DNA of 64,000 nt. Origin: Asparagopsis taxiformis. Lineage: Eukaryota; Rhodophyta; Florideophyceae; Bonnemaisoniales; Bonnemaisoniaceae. The position numbers were made by a program, and so were the translations under genes. Below, one piece after another: positions 10,649 through 20,817 of this stretch (position 1 is its first letter; each line of letters begins with the position of its first letter). The notes below the pieces were generated by a model. That model worked only from the letters and a program-made list of their open reading frames with translations, was not told the DNA's origin and did no database searches. Location of the stretch: the NCBI GenBank assembly GCA_030407315.1, contig JALQPE010002347.1, positions 59,836-123,835 of the forward strand, read 5' to 3'.

Positions 10649-12495
10649 CACCCCAGGTTGATCCACCCAGTTGATGTCAGGTATGACAGTGCTGTTAGGG
10701 TTACCAACGGTGGGTGCAGTGGCCAATGAAAAGTGGTTGACAGCACGACTACTGTCGATAGCTTCCGCTAAGATGTTGTCTGCCTCGGCGTTGTCCATCA
10801 TGTCAACGGGATCGGTTTCGAGGTTGTCAAACATTCTTAGTTCGGGTTCGTCTATCGGGCTCGAACTTGAGTATTCCGCCTGATCTTGTGCAGGGCTGGT
10901 CTTCTCATAATTCGAGACGAGGCTTGAGAGGAGGGTCACGGCAGGGACACCTTTGAGAAGTTGCGTTCTAACGGCTCTTCTCATGTTTCTCTCATCACAA
11001 TCTCGTGCGAAGTGGTCGTCACCATCGCACAATTTACACAACATACGTCTTCCATCACTGTCAAGGGGATTCTTGTTCTTCCTCCCTTTGAGGCTTGGCA
11101 TTGGACGCTGTGTGTCGTACGGGTTTGTGCGGCGCGATACTTCTGATGGTTTTCGGCCATACCTTTGGTACAAGGTCTCCGTTTCGGGTTCCAACGATTT
11201 CTTCTCTTCGTACAATTGCATCTTGACTCGAAGTGAAGTTACGAACTTGTTGAAGTTGTAGCCGACCGTTGTAATTTCGGATATAGCATTCCCAACCCAG
11301 GGTTGTCGAATGACAGCTTGTCTCAAGAAGTGAGATTTGTTCTCGTCTCTTCTGAATGCTGGTGGACATTGTGGGGAGAGAGAGTTGATTGTGTCAACTA
11401 GTTTAGATAACACAACATCAGGGTCGGAAGACTCTATCTTCTTGGACATCTTCTCGTACGTGATAGTGCTTAGCTCTGTGAGTAGTGACAATTGACGTGC
11501 ATCATTGTCGTACTCTTCGCTCATAACTTTAGCAAGCTCATCGAAGCTCATATTCTCGTGCGTATTATCGCAAAAGAAAATGCGTGCTGCTCCGTCAAAT
11601 ACATTGATAAAGAAGCGTGTCTTTTGGACGTATGTCAACTCGTATTGACTAGCACAAATGTTATAATCCATGATGCTTCGTCTGATAGATTGTTCCTTCG
11701 ATCCGTCAAATTTCATGTCGCGAAAATGTGATGACACCGCTGATGCCTTTCGGTGTGAATCGCTTCCGTCATTGTACTGTCCATTTTTAGCGTCAGGCTT
11801 TTTCTGCCTTGAGCGAGGTGCGGAGGTAGTACCGTCGAATACTTGGAAGGATCTACGTCTAGGTTTGGTCACATATGAGCGTTCAGGTTTAGCGACAGGC
11901 GTTTCTTGAACTTCACTGTAATCTGAGGAATTGTCATCAGATCCGAAATAGAGAGGTGAGTTGAGCTCGGATCGGCGAACAGGAGTGCGAGCAGTTCGCG
12001 GCGTAGTTTCAACATCTCCAGTAACAGGATGCGCTTCTGACAAAGGAGGAGAGACGTTCACTATGCTCTGTGTATTCCAGAATTGTCTCAAGTATCTATT
12101 GACCATTCTTTCGGAGGGGTTATGGACACAAGCAAGCCAGATAAACAGTCTGCATGACTTATTCTCAAGCATCTCGGGGGCAACGCGTTCGAGGATACTC
12201 TCAGGAATTTTTAGACATCCATAGAGTTCTGATGCTTCTTTCAGGAGTAGCATAGGGTAGGTAGGATTGTCGAATAGTTCCTGGTCAAACAGCTTTTTAG
12301 GTGGGGTATGAGTGACAAAATACGGGCAGTTAAGATCTCTGGGGGACGCTCTGAACCAATTTCATTACTCGTCAGGATTTGATGTGCTGCAGAACGGAAC
12401 ATTTCACCTGTAGGGGTGATTGGTTCGCAGTCGTTACACATCTTGATCAGTTGCTCGCGGAGAGCTACTTTCGCGGCGTTAGGCGTGTTGGACAT
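10634..12495 (-). CDS. Gag of copia-P (one frameshift)
   Basis: The ATG at 12495 opens a frame that is lost near a run of five G (plus strand, 12341-12345); the protein continues one frame over to the stop at 10634-10636. The main body carries a nucleocapsid knuckle CKLCDGDDHFARDC (C-x2-C-x4-H-x4-C) near 11025-11070 and a long Ser/Pro-rich linker. The C-terminal end is acidic and would be replaced by protease after splicing (see 9796-10648). The position in a homopolymer allows either a real one-base indel or a sequencing error. With the correct frame the protein would be about 620 residues. Confidence 0.8.
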
Positions 12496-12504
12496 CGCGG
12501 ATCA

Positions 12505-12522
12505 CTCGCGGTCGTGACACCA
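12505..12522 (-). other. Primer-binding site of copia-P
   Basis: Nine bases inside the 5' LTR, in element direction, lies TGGTGTCACGACCGCGAG. The leading TGG pairs with a tRNA CCA end, so this is a conventional 3'-end primer site. I cannot name the tRNA. Confidence 0.6.
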
Positions 12523-12531
12523 AATCCGGAT

Positions 12532-12983
12532 TGACGGTGTGCACGGCCTTTTGTTAGCGAGAGGATGTTGCCAATAGCGGTCCAAGCCACTATGAGAGGG
12601 ACTGACAACAACGTATGTCAACAGACCTGTAGGGTCAGCTGTTGCTTCCCACGTTCGAGTGGTGTGCGCGCGTCAGTGGAACGTTATGGAATGCAAAGGG
12701 AAGTGTAAGGAAGGTAAGGAAGTCTGGAAAGTGGGACGAAGTGGGTGGGAGCAACAGCGAGCTAGCTTTCGTCGCTAGACCGCGTTTTTACTCAATTCCC
12801 TCTTCTGCCTTCCAAGACTGGGAGGCAGGGCTCGAGCGTATCCTATGTAGTTAACGTATCGAACGACTCGACGCCGCCGGAGCCAGCTCCGGCGTGCGGG
12901 GCTTGTGAATTACAGACTACTAGCTTACAGTAACATCACGTTAAAGTAATACTACATTAAGTTAAGTCCGCAATATTTCGACA
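12532..12983 (-). repeat. 5' LTR of copia-P
   Basis: 452 bp, nearly identical to 6215-6666. It is followed by the target duplication AGTAA (12984-12988). Confidence 0.93.
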
Positions 12984-12988
12984 AGTAA

Positions 12989-13870
12989 TATGCAACGGCA
13001 CGTTGCGATGACGTCAGACATACGTTGCCAACGTAGCGTCGTTATCTTTTCGTAAGAGCCAGTAATGCTTTCCGCGAGCTCGACCTCACATATATTTTGT
13101 CGACGCGGACGACAGATGGCGCATTCATATCCATGACAGACCCTAACGATTCGCAGCTGATTGGCCAGCGGAAGGAAACAATGATAATGATCACCTCATT
13201 TTGTTTATCACTCCAGTCGCATATCTACGAATCCAAATCGGTTCTTCCATACTCGTGTGCATTAATCATAGCATGTCGTAAAGAATCGCATGTCCATAAT
13301 GCAGCAATTAATTGACGCCTCCCACCGCTCTTTACCGATTTTTTACACTCTTCTTATTAAGAAACTCAATGTATCACTACGAATGAATCTACTGTCATAA
13401 AAATCCTGTGTTCCAGTTCACCCGAGTCGACTTTCAGGGAGCGTGCACCTTAATTTCTTCAATCCCACCTTTTTCGCTTCTCATTCGTGCATGCTTTTCA
13501 AAAAGCAAGAGTTGAGGGTTTTCATGACGTCATACTGTTAGACACCTCTCTCAGTGGAAGGTTTACAAAAGCATAAGTAAAAAATTAGTCCTCTCGTATC
13601 ACCAGCTTATTAGACATCTCTTTCAAAGTTACATCACGTCATGTACGATTCCCACAAATCGTCATCAAACTGACATCAGGTACGATACACATTTGGTAGG
13701 ACAACAACATATTCTGATTCCAATTATGGGATATCGTGTTACCTCAAGACGAATTACCTTGTTACCCAACTAAAGACATCCCATTGAACCATGTAAACGT
13801 TGAACCATCTCGAATACAGCAAAAGGCGAAGTACTGTTAGTTACGCAAAAAATGAGCCACGTCGAGCTTG
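12989..13870. other. Gene-free stretch
   Basis: AT-rich, no convincing gene. Two related direct repeats, TTAGACA(C/T)CTCT(C/T)TCA, occur near 13540 and 13610. It probably contains the 3' region of the minus-strand gene ending at 13871. Confidence 0.4.
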
Positions 13871-14128
13871 TTACATAGACCACACTTGTACGGGCACACC
13901 ATTTCCATTGCGGATATGTACATTGAAACCTCCATAGTTTCTGACAAAGATTTCGTCGCCACCGCGCGGTATTGAAACTTTCTCGGAAGATCCACCTCCG
14001 CACAGAAGAAGCACCTTGGCGTCGTATTGAGAGGACAGATTTCTGATGTAAATTTCTGTCGCTGATGTGGGCCAGGTTGCAAAGGAAACCTGGCTGTTCT
14101 TGACGGGTAGTTGAGCTGGACCCCCCAT
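13871..14128 (-). CDS. Small beta-rich protein of unknown function, family copy 2
   Basis: 85 residues from the Met-Gly-Gly-Pro start at 14128; upstream in-frame extension to 14203 lacks a conserved start. It has the family blocks SFATWP, IRNLS, RGGDEIFVRNYGG and VQVWSM. It differs from copy 1 at about a quarter of residues, while length and motifs are kept, which points to selection on protein. It contains a Cys-Gly-Gly-Gly turn in place of Ser-Ser-Gly-Gly. There is no signal peptide from this start. Its function is unknown to me; a small carbohydrate- or ligand-binding beta fold is a guess. It lies head to head with copy 3 (15464-15721), about 1.3 kb apart. Confidence 0.8.
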   Translation of the reverse strand: MGGPAQLPVKNSQVSFATWPTSATEIYIRNLSSQYDAKVLLLCGGGSSEKVSIPRGGDEIFVRNYGGFNVHIRNGNGVPVQVWSM

Positions 14129-15463
14129 GTTGCTGAATTGATAATAGATGTTGTCGTTTAGTAGTGAGTGGGTGTTAGTTTGGAGAATCTGTGGGAGAGA
14201 CATTTATCTGTGAGAGCTGAATTATTTGTACTGGCAGCTACAGTTTCTATTCATCAGCACAGTGGTTGGATTAAAGAGTTTATGGTTCAGTTATGATTTG
14301 GTTGTGTGTGATTCTAGTCTGGTGTGAAAATTCAGGACGAGGTGGTAAATAACCATAACCTCTCGGGGAAATGCAACGACGAATTGATAGCTTTCCACAA
14401 TACTAACGGTGGACGTAATGATTATACAGCTGACGAGAAAATTTTCTTCTCGCGGTACGATTAAATATATCGGATGAGTATCTCTTTGACTAAGTGACAA
14501 TATTAAAACATGACGTGGCTGCTACGGCTCTGTAATGAACTCAGTTAACTGTAATGAAACAAGAACATCTTACGCTCACCGCAGCGCCGTCAATTTCACC
14601 CTCTCGAACATTATGAATTATGGCAGATAGACGCAACCCGAACAGCAACACCAATCTCATGGCAGCACACGCAACACGCCAATAAATACGTGCGCTCCAC
14701 AAGAATTACCCTTGACATTATGTTCGAGCAACCCAACAGTTCACGATTGGCAGCCACAAAGGATGGAATACACAGCTCACCTCCAGCATGCGGATTTGTA
14801 AAGCTTGCATCATGATTGGTTTGAATGCGCTAGTTATGGTTATTATTAAATTTAGTTATCACATCGTCTCGACGAATCGATTTCCCGCAGATACATGAAT
14901 GTAGCTCGGATGCCTTGAAATGGTACTGCGCTCCCTGCGCATTGCGTTTCTACCCCACCAGTGGCTGGACGGACGACGTGATACGTGGGGAAAGCCATTT
15001 TTTATTGCGTCCATCCACAGTCAGATCTTACGCACGATCATTGTTTCCAGCTCGTGACTGCTATTTTAACAGTAAAAACACGGCATCAGTTCGCCTGTCA
15101 GGAGCTTGGCACTGTGTTTTTCTCCACTACACACTCCCACCGCACGTCCTCTGCGCCTCTTCTTTTCCCAGCTGTACGACAACGGCTAATCTCGTTCTGC
15201 TTCAATTTCTGACAGCATCAGCCCGAAGTCTATCTCAACCGGCTTGAAACTCGCCGGCGATTTCATACTCAGAACCCCACTCTCACAAACCCTTCCCCGT
15301 CCCGACTGGTAATCGACGCGCGCAGTCTACCTAATCATGTCGCAAGGAGAGGTATATGTGTGGAGCCTATTTAAGCGCCATGTCGAATGTAGAAACACGC
15401 ATTCTTTCTACAAGGCTGAAATCCCGACCCGGGTGCATCTATTCAAAAGGTTTGCATAGCGTC
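14129..15463. other. Divergent intergenic region of family copies 2 and 3
   Basis: Upstream region of both genes. A TATA-like TATTTAAG at about 15368-15375 lies about 90 bases before the copy-3 ATG. A plus-strand ORF of 110 codons at 14915-15247 has no recognisable motif and I do not call it a gene. Confidence 0.45.
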
Positions 15464-15721
15464 ATGGGCGGTCCTGTTCAACTTTCTTCGAACAATACCC
15501 GTGTCTCTTTCGCCACTTGGCCCACTTCCGCGACGGAAATTCACATCAGAAACCTGTCCTCTCGATGCGACGCGCGCGTCGTGCTTCGCGGTGGCGCCGG
15601 GCCCGTGGAGCAGGTGTTGGTGTCGCACGGTGGGGATGACGTTTTCGTCAGGGATTACTATGGTTATAACGTAGAGATCAATATTGAAAATGGTGTGCCT
15701 GTGCTGGTATGGTCTGTGTAA
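15464..15721 (+). CDS. Small beta-rich protein of unknown function, family copy 3
   Basis: 85 residues from the Met-Gly-Gly-Pro ATG. The frame is open upstream to 15356, but paralogue length fixes this start. SFATWPTSATEIHIRNLSS is shared with copy 2, and the C-terminal half (GGDDVFVRDYYGYNV, GVPVLVWSV) is the most diverged of the three. GC at third positions looks higher than in copy 1, as for an older duplicate. No signal peptide or membrane segment from this start. The function is unknown. Confidence 0.8.
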   Translation: MGGPVQLSSNNTRVSFATWPTSATEIHIRNLSSRCDARVVLRGGAGPVEQVLVSHGGDDVFVRDYYGYNVEINIENGVPVLVWSV

Positions 15722-17563
15722 GTATGGGGGAATGGTACATTGTACAGAGTGGGCAGACCTCCAAGGTCTATGGCTTCTGGTTGTGGGTTTTGGATATGGT
15801 CATATGTGAACTTTTTGGTCGTTGAGCGACGAGGAGGGATAGTATGGGACACATGTGTAAAGCAGTGGTGAACAAAATTGTAAGTGTTGTGAACAGAGAT
15901 AAAAACAATGTAAACGAATGGAATAGTTCTTCTTCTCGTCTGCAGTGTAAACTTCGCCCACGTCTGATTGAAAAAAATTAGCACTTCTCGTTGGAACGAT
16001 TGTAGGGTATTTTTCTGATCTTGGGAGCTTTCTCAGCATACATATACACCACAATGACGGAAGTAATTGGTCGCTCTGTTAGATGAAAAACGCACAAACT
16101 ACCTTGTCAAGCTCGGGTCATTGCGATATTATTCATGGATGACTCTTCACCTGCAGATATATCAGGTGAGATAGCGCACGACTAGACCTCATCCAGTTCC
16201 GTGCTAGCGATCATATATGTAGATCCAGATCATTGATCCAATCAAAGAAAGGGATAGCGCACTTCATTCCATCAATATACTGTATCCGTAGAATACGCGT
16301 TAGTAGAGGGTTTTGGAAAATTCCCATATGGGAAGTTTATGGGAATTTTGTGGCTAAGCGATTCAGCAGACTCCACCGTATCTAAAATTAGTAACCAGGG
16401 AACGAAATGTGCTTACATAATGTTTTCACCGTCGACAGTAAAGTATCGCCGGCCGAGACAGGTTTTAGTGAAACATCTTTTGAATGTAACGCGATGGCAT
16501 CAAGTGTGACGCCGATCAACCAAAGACAGTTGTCTGTAGTAGACAACAGCGTACTCCACTCGCCGCAATTTTTGAATAGATCATCTTGTCCGCCACCAAT
16601 TTATGTGCAGATTGTGAAGACAAATCTCGTCTCCTCACCGCAATGCACCCATTAACAATTAACATATAGAAATCTCAATTACAATTATCTAATCCATCGA
16701 TACATATAGCTCCGACGCCGGATCAATAAACATCTGAGGGCATCGGACTCTCAAGACTTCACACAGATGCACACATGCAGTGTTGAGCATGCTTTACGGA
16801 CACCTGTCTGGTGCGAATGGCCGTCACGCAAACCGTGTTCCGTGACTGGGAAATATCCATCTTTACTTTCACATTTTTGTGCTGGTTTACTTCACTTTTC
16901 AAATCGCGTTGAAACTGCTTACAGAACTGCTCTATCTCCCCATAAACTCAGCATGGTTCAGCGAGTCTATTTTCAGGCTTGCGCCCCTCTTTTTTCCCGC
17001 AAACTTCCCACTGGTGGGTTACCAAAATCCTCTAATCCACTCGACGTTGTCTGTCGCAATACTCGGGTTTACAGTTGCCGTTGCGAGGAATCATGGCATG
17101 ATGTTCACGATCATGATGACGATATGTTTGATGGCATTCATTGTCAGGTTTTACTGCACTCACTGTTTTGTACCAACCACACACATTGCTACTCGTCCAT
17201 CCATCGCGACAATTGACTGGCATCTGCAATGGCGACTTGTCGACCAAATGCCGTCAGTGATAGGCCACAAAACGGTTGTACCCGCGCGTGAAGCAGAATT
17301 TGTTGGGATATGCGTGTAAACAGCTCATATTCCAACTCTAGTTCCTGCGTAGGTACAACATTTTTTGTGGTCGAATACAGAGAGCCGCCAATTATCCACA
17401 AGGATATGGATATCCCTAGTATGCAGGGGGAACCGAACAAGCTTTGTTTGAACAAGTGGAGATCTATGATTGGATACTGCAGGGGATGCCGAAAACCCTC
17501 CAATAACATCAGGACAAGTCTCACATACTTGACGAAACCTCAGACACTGCCCTGGTCGATCCC
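15722..17563. other. Stretch without a supported gene
   Basis: Several open frames of 80-150 codons occur. The longest on the plus strand, 16879-17319 (146 codons), is hydrophobic with two or three possible membrane segments but overlaps a competing frame (16767-17216) and has no recognisable motif. I cannot support either as a gene. Confidence 0.4.
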
Positions 17564-19430
17564 TTCACTATTCCGATTCTGGCACGAAAATTTGAACTAA
17601 TTCAATTTTTATTCTAGATTTCTTGAACAAATCTCTGCCTGGAGCATCCCAGCTAGGGTTAATCTGCACCTTATCAACTCGGCGCTAACAACACCCGCTC
17701 GACATCGGATACTACCTAGAGTGACCGCTGACATGTCAGTAGATGCCACGACCGACCATCATTTCAAGGCACTTTGATCAATGGCTACGACTTCGTCTCC
17801 ACCGCCGCCGCCACCGCTGCCACCGCCGCCACCCAAAGGTCCAGAACAGCATTTTCCATGACGTCGCCCGAACCAAACGCGTTTGATACAGTCGCATGTC
17901 CGGCCACCCGGACAATCTCTCGCCAGTAACCGAGGCGATGTGCGGCAAGGACCCACGCACCCCCTGGCACGCTCTGATGTCGGTATGTGATCCGGGTTGA
18001 CGCGGACAGAGGTTTCCACAGCACTCCCGCTTCCGATCGGTGCGGAGGAAAGTGCCAGAAGGAGGCCGATTACCAATATGCAGGAAGATACCATGATGCG
18101 AATGTCTTGTGTGAAAATGTGGCGATGTTGCTCTGCGTGATGGCTGCTATCTCTCCAACGGTTTGATGCTGTTCTATACCATTTTGAATCGCGCGCTGGG
18201 TGTCGCGTTTGATGCTGTTGAACAGAGCCTGTTTTCGCCATCATGACGAAGATGTTTCTACGTATAGAGTTTGGTGCTGCTGCAATGACGCGTGGATTAT
18301 CTGCTATGAGCTGCATAGTCGGGAGAGTCTGGGAGTCTTTTCTCCCTGGTGTTTGGTATTCTGCTATATGCACACAATGGTTTCGGGGCTTGGTATAACA
18401 TCTAGCCGAGGAGACACACTTCTCTCGAATGAAGGTCTATAATTTAAAATGTGGTCGTGTGGCCTGATATAGTTTATAGAATTTGCACTGCACAGTGCAA
18501 AGGTGAAGCAGACCGGTTTTTAAATCGCGTGTTGAGTGTCGCCTTTGATGATAGCAAACAGCGTTTATTTCCAACACCTCTATTGGGGACATCTCTACGA
18601 ATTGCGACGCACTTGAGGCAAAAATGACGTACAAAACGTCTGCACGCGCCCGTGCAGCCGGCTGCATCGGCGGGAAAAAGTCGGTGACAGTTATTTTCTC
18701 TCTGGTGTTCGATATAACCTCCCTGCGTAGATCATGGTACGTAGCTTGGCATATCAACAGGCGCATCTGTCCCCCATGCAGTAATCATCTTGCCGCATGG
18801 CATGCCTCTGGCTATTGGCTATCGTCATCGCGGTGAGATGATTCAGTAGTTTGTGGTCTCTTGCATCGAGCTACGCTGTCTCGCGCTTGATGATGTTTAT
18901 TGGGAAACTAATTTCTCTGATAACGGTTGTCAATGTCTGAATTGGCACTATTGGATTGTCGTCAGAGCTTGTCCAACGCTTCCGGAACTATGGGGGGACT
19001 GACGCCAGTTTGTGCGGACACGAGACTTGGATAGTCGATTGGTCTAGAGATCTATCCATATCGGTAATTCGCATAATGTAGGCAATGGAGCGTTTTGTGG
19101 TCACATGTGATCCTGTGAAATGGACTGTCTTCCCGGGTGTTGGGTTTACATGTGAATGCAAGCCATGTGGGATAGCGTTTCCACGTGGTGATGTAGATGA
19201 TGTGGTTGCGCGAAGTCGAAAGTTCCACACTGCGTACGAATCACGTGTTTGTTGAAAGTTTCAACGATGTTATCTGCCTCTGGAAAATCTCGGCCACGTC
19301 GTATCCGCTCCACTCGGTGTGACTTGCAATTGTCGTTGTATCCTAGCGTGAAAAATGACTGATGAAAAGCTCTACCAATCATATTGATATAATCTCAGAA
19401 TAAATACCGGACCGAAACGACCCATTCGGC
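17564..19430. repeat. Segmental duplication, copy A
   Basis: About 1.87 kb that recurs as copy B, which is split by the nested transposons (20300-20421 plus 35396-37235). Alignment by eye is nearly continuous, with many substitutions and small indels. Inside each copy is a further direct repeat about 336 bp apart (near 18183 and 18519 in A): an AATCGCG..TG.GTGTCGC block followed by AACAG. It looks like a duplicated promoter region. Confidence 0.85.
17759..18094 (-). CDS. Predicted secreted Cys-rich, Gly-tailed protein
   Basis: 111 residues from the ATG at 18094. Residues 1-24 form a plausible signal peptide (VSSCILVIGLLLALSSAP). The mature part has the pattern C-x3-C-x10-C-x5-C-x-C-x11-C-C and ends in a polyglycine tail coded by CCG/CCA-type repeats on the plus strand, then an acidic end. 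The frame is open upstream to 18373, but the signal sequence and a weak TATA-like GGTATAGAAC at about 18171-18180 favour this start. The paralogue in copy B (35495-35790) keeps the cysteine spacing and a better TATA box but has a one-base deletion. I do not recognise the family; cell wall, defence or adhesion roles are possible and untested. Confidence 0.65.
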   Translation of the reverse strand: MVSSCILVIGLLLALSSAPIGSGSAVETSVRVNPDHIPTSERARGCVGPCRTSPRLLARDCPGGRTCDCIKRVWFGRRHGKCCSGPLGGGGGSGGGGGGDEVVAIDQSALK

Positions 19431-19513
19431 CTGTAGGCAGTCAGTTGAAGTGAGATAAGCCTTTGCAACTAGCACTGCCTGCTTGTCCAGCACTCCGAAA
19501 AGCCATGGTTGTG
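18095..19513. other. Rest of duplication copy A
   Basis: No intact gene. A minus-strand ORF that is continuous in copy B (36694-37062) is broken here by a one-base difference near 19150, which leaves two overlapping frames (18988-19230 and 19146-19382). Confidence 0.4.
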
Positions 19514-19583
19514 AAATTGATCGCAGATGACGTTGGGTGTGCGCCGTGCAGAACGCAAACCTAACGTCATCTGCGATCAATTT
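19514..19583. ncRNA. 30-bp near-perfect hairpin, possible small-RNA precursor
   Basis: The arms 19514-19543 and 19554-19583 pair over 30 positions. The outer 21 are perfect and there are two imperfect pairs, one of which would be G-U in RNA. The loop is 10 bases (CCGTGCAGAA). The size is like that of a miRNA precursor. The structure is plain; transcription is not shown, and a simple inverted duplication is the alternative. Confidence 0.4.
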
Positions 19584-19861
19584 GGAATCCTTTGCAAATC
19601 GTACCGTTGCTCTATATTCTGGGTAGTGGTTCTACAGCAGTGCAGTAACAATCGAAATGAGATCAAGGTAATGTTTCGGTGTTGCGACGAGTTTCACAGC
19701 ACCAAGTTCAATACACCATTACGTAACATTTTAGGACCTCGATTCGGGGACAACTGTCTTTTACCACAATGCGTTACGAGGAGCGAGGCCGTTATGTCAC
19801 ACAATTAAACTTTCAAGCAAAACTTCTACTTGTCCAGCCCTAACATTTACGCTGTAAGATC

Positions 19862-19992
19862 TGTTGGACAATGGTAGCTCCTCGCCTACCTTCTCTTTCT
19901 TTTGTCTTTATTTGGCAATATATATCTATTCATTGAGCCTTGAGATCGCCGGCGGTGCGTATGGCAGGCTGTCTTGTATTAACATCCTGACA
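19862..19992 (-). repeat. Solo LTR of the copia-3 family
   Basis: 131 bp, flanked by the exact 5-bp duplication AGATC (19857-19861, 19993-19997). In minus direction it begins TGTCAGGATGTTAATA and shares its first 40 bases and its length with the 5' LTR of copia-3 (48009-48139). An AATAAA is present in the expected direction. It was left by LTR-LTR recombination. Confidence 0.85.
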
Positions 19993-20139
19993 AGATCGTA
20001 ACCCAGTCCCCCCCAGGCGTACGTATGCCAAAACTCGGCTCGGTACTGGCACCGCCTGCTGAGCAAAACGCGCCACAAAAATTCCCACATGGCGACACCA
20101 GAAATCGTCTAATGTTGTCCCTGCGCAGACACTAGAGTT

Positions 20140-20241
20140 TGACGAATAACTTACAGTATTTACAGCTATAGAAGCATACTTAAACCTCAACCGCCGACCG
20201 TCACGAGATAATAAAGTCATCATCACACGATCATCTCAACA
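20140..20241 (+). repeat. Solo LTR related to copia-2
   Basis: 102 bp, flanked by GAGTT on both sides (20135-20139, 20242-20246). It shares the start TGACGAATAACTTACA and the AAACCTC..CCGCCGAC block with the copia-2 LTR (30647-30758). AATAAA lies near 20208. Divergence from copia-2 marks a separate subfamily. Confidence 0.85.
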
Positions 20242-20299
20242 GAGTTGGCATGTCGCCTCGTTATATGGATATCCCAACAATGAGTTGACGTCCTGACAC

Positions 20300-20421
20300 C
20301 CTTCACTCTTCCGATTCTGGCACGAAAATTTGAACTAATTCAATTCTTTATTCTAGATTTCTTAAACAAATCTCTGCCTGGAGCATCCCAGCTAGGGTTA
20401 ATCTCCACCTTATCAAGTCGG
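20300..20421. repeat. Segmental duplication copy B, left part
   Basis: Matches 17564-17685 almost base for base. It ends in the target duplication GTCGG (20417-20421) and resumes at 35396 after the nested insertions. Confidence 0.88.
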
Positions 20422-20548
20422 TGTCGGATGATCATACCACTCGCATACTGCATTACAGTAGTAGTAGGAACAGTATTTAAACCGTCGCCGTCCGACTACG
20501 CAGAGGAATAAAGTGGTATGCGAGTGCGAGACCACCTCAATATCATCA
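20422..20548 (+). repeat. 5' LTR of copia-1
   Basis: 127 bp, TGTCGGATGATC to ..ATATCATCA. It contains a TATA-like TATTTAAA (20474-20481) and AATAAA (20507-20512). An 11-bp inverted repeat, CACTCGCATAC/GTATGCGAGTG, brackets the promoter and poly(A) signal. Confidence 0.93.
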
Positions 20549-20564
20549 GGTTATGGACCCAGAC
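20549..20564 (+). other. Primer-binding site of copia-1 (half-tRNA type)
   Basis: GGTTATGGACCCAGAC follows the LTR directly. It is complementary, with about one mismatch, to the anticodon arm of eukaryotic initiator tRNA-Met, the site type known for Drosophila copia, where a 5' half of that tRNA primes. Confidence 0.7.
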
Positions 20565-20817
20565 CTACCAGCGCTATTGATCACCACCCGCCCACCGCAA
20601 TAGATCTACCGATCGCGGCGACTCTACACTCAAAATTACGGCATGAACAACACCAGACAACATTGAGACAGCACCGCAACACGATCGCGCCACACGCTGC
20701 GATCGATAGTCGCGTACCAGATCACGCATCCTGGCAGCCGAACAAGAACTCCGAAACCTACCCTCAGAACTCTATGAACAAGCCATTCTCGAACTAGAGG
20801 ACACTATCCCAGACAAC

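Larger units (their letters stand above)
6215..12983 (-). mobile_element. Complete copia-order LTR retrotransposon, 6.8 kb (copia-P)
   Basis: Two 452-bp LTRs differing at about one visible base (C/A near 6255/12572) flank gag and pol on the minus strand. The target duplication AGTAA is present at 6210-6214 and 12984-12988. In element direction the LTR starts TGTCGAAATATT and ends ..CACACCGTCA. The domain order protease, integrase, reverse transcriptase, RNase H places it in Ty1/copia. It is not close to copia-1, -2 or -3: it has a canonical DTG protease, a GPY-type integrase tail, a 3'-end tRNA primer site and much longer LTRs. The LTR identity shows a recent insertion. Confidence 0.95.

Noticed and set aside
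16767..17319. Two overlapping plus-strand ORFs as a membrane protein gene
   Set aside because: Competing frames of equal length and no conserved motif; hydrophobicity alone is weak in AT-rich DNA.
17795..17840. CCG/CCA repeat as an independent microsatellite
   Set aside because: It codes the polyglycine tail of the minus-strand gene at 17759-18094.
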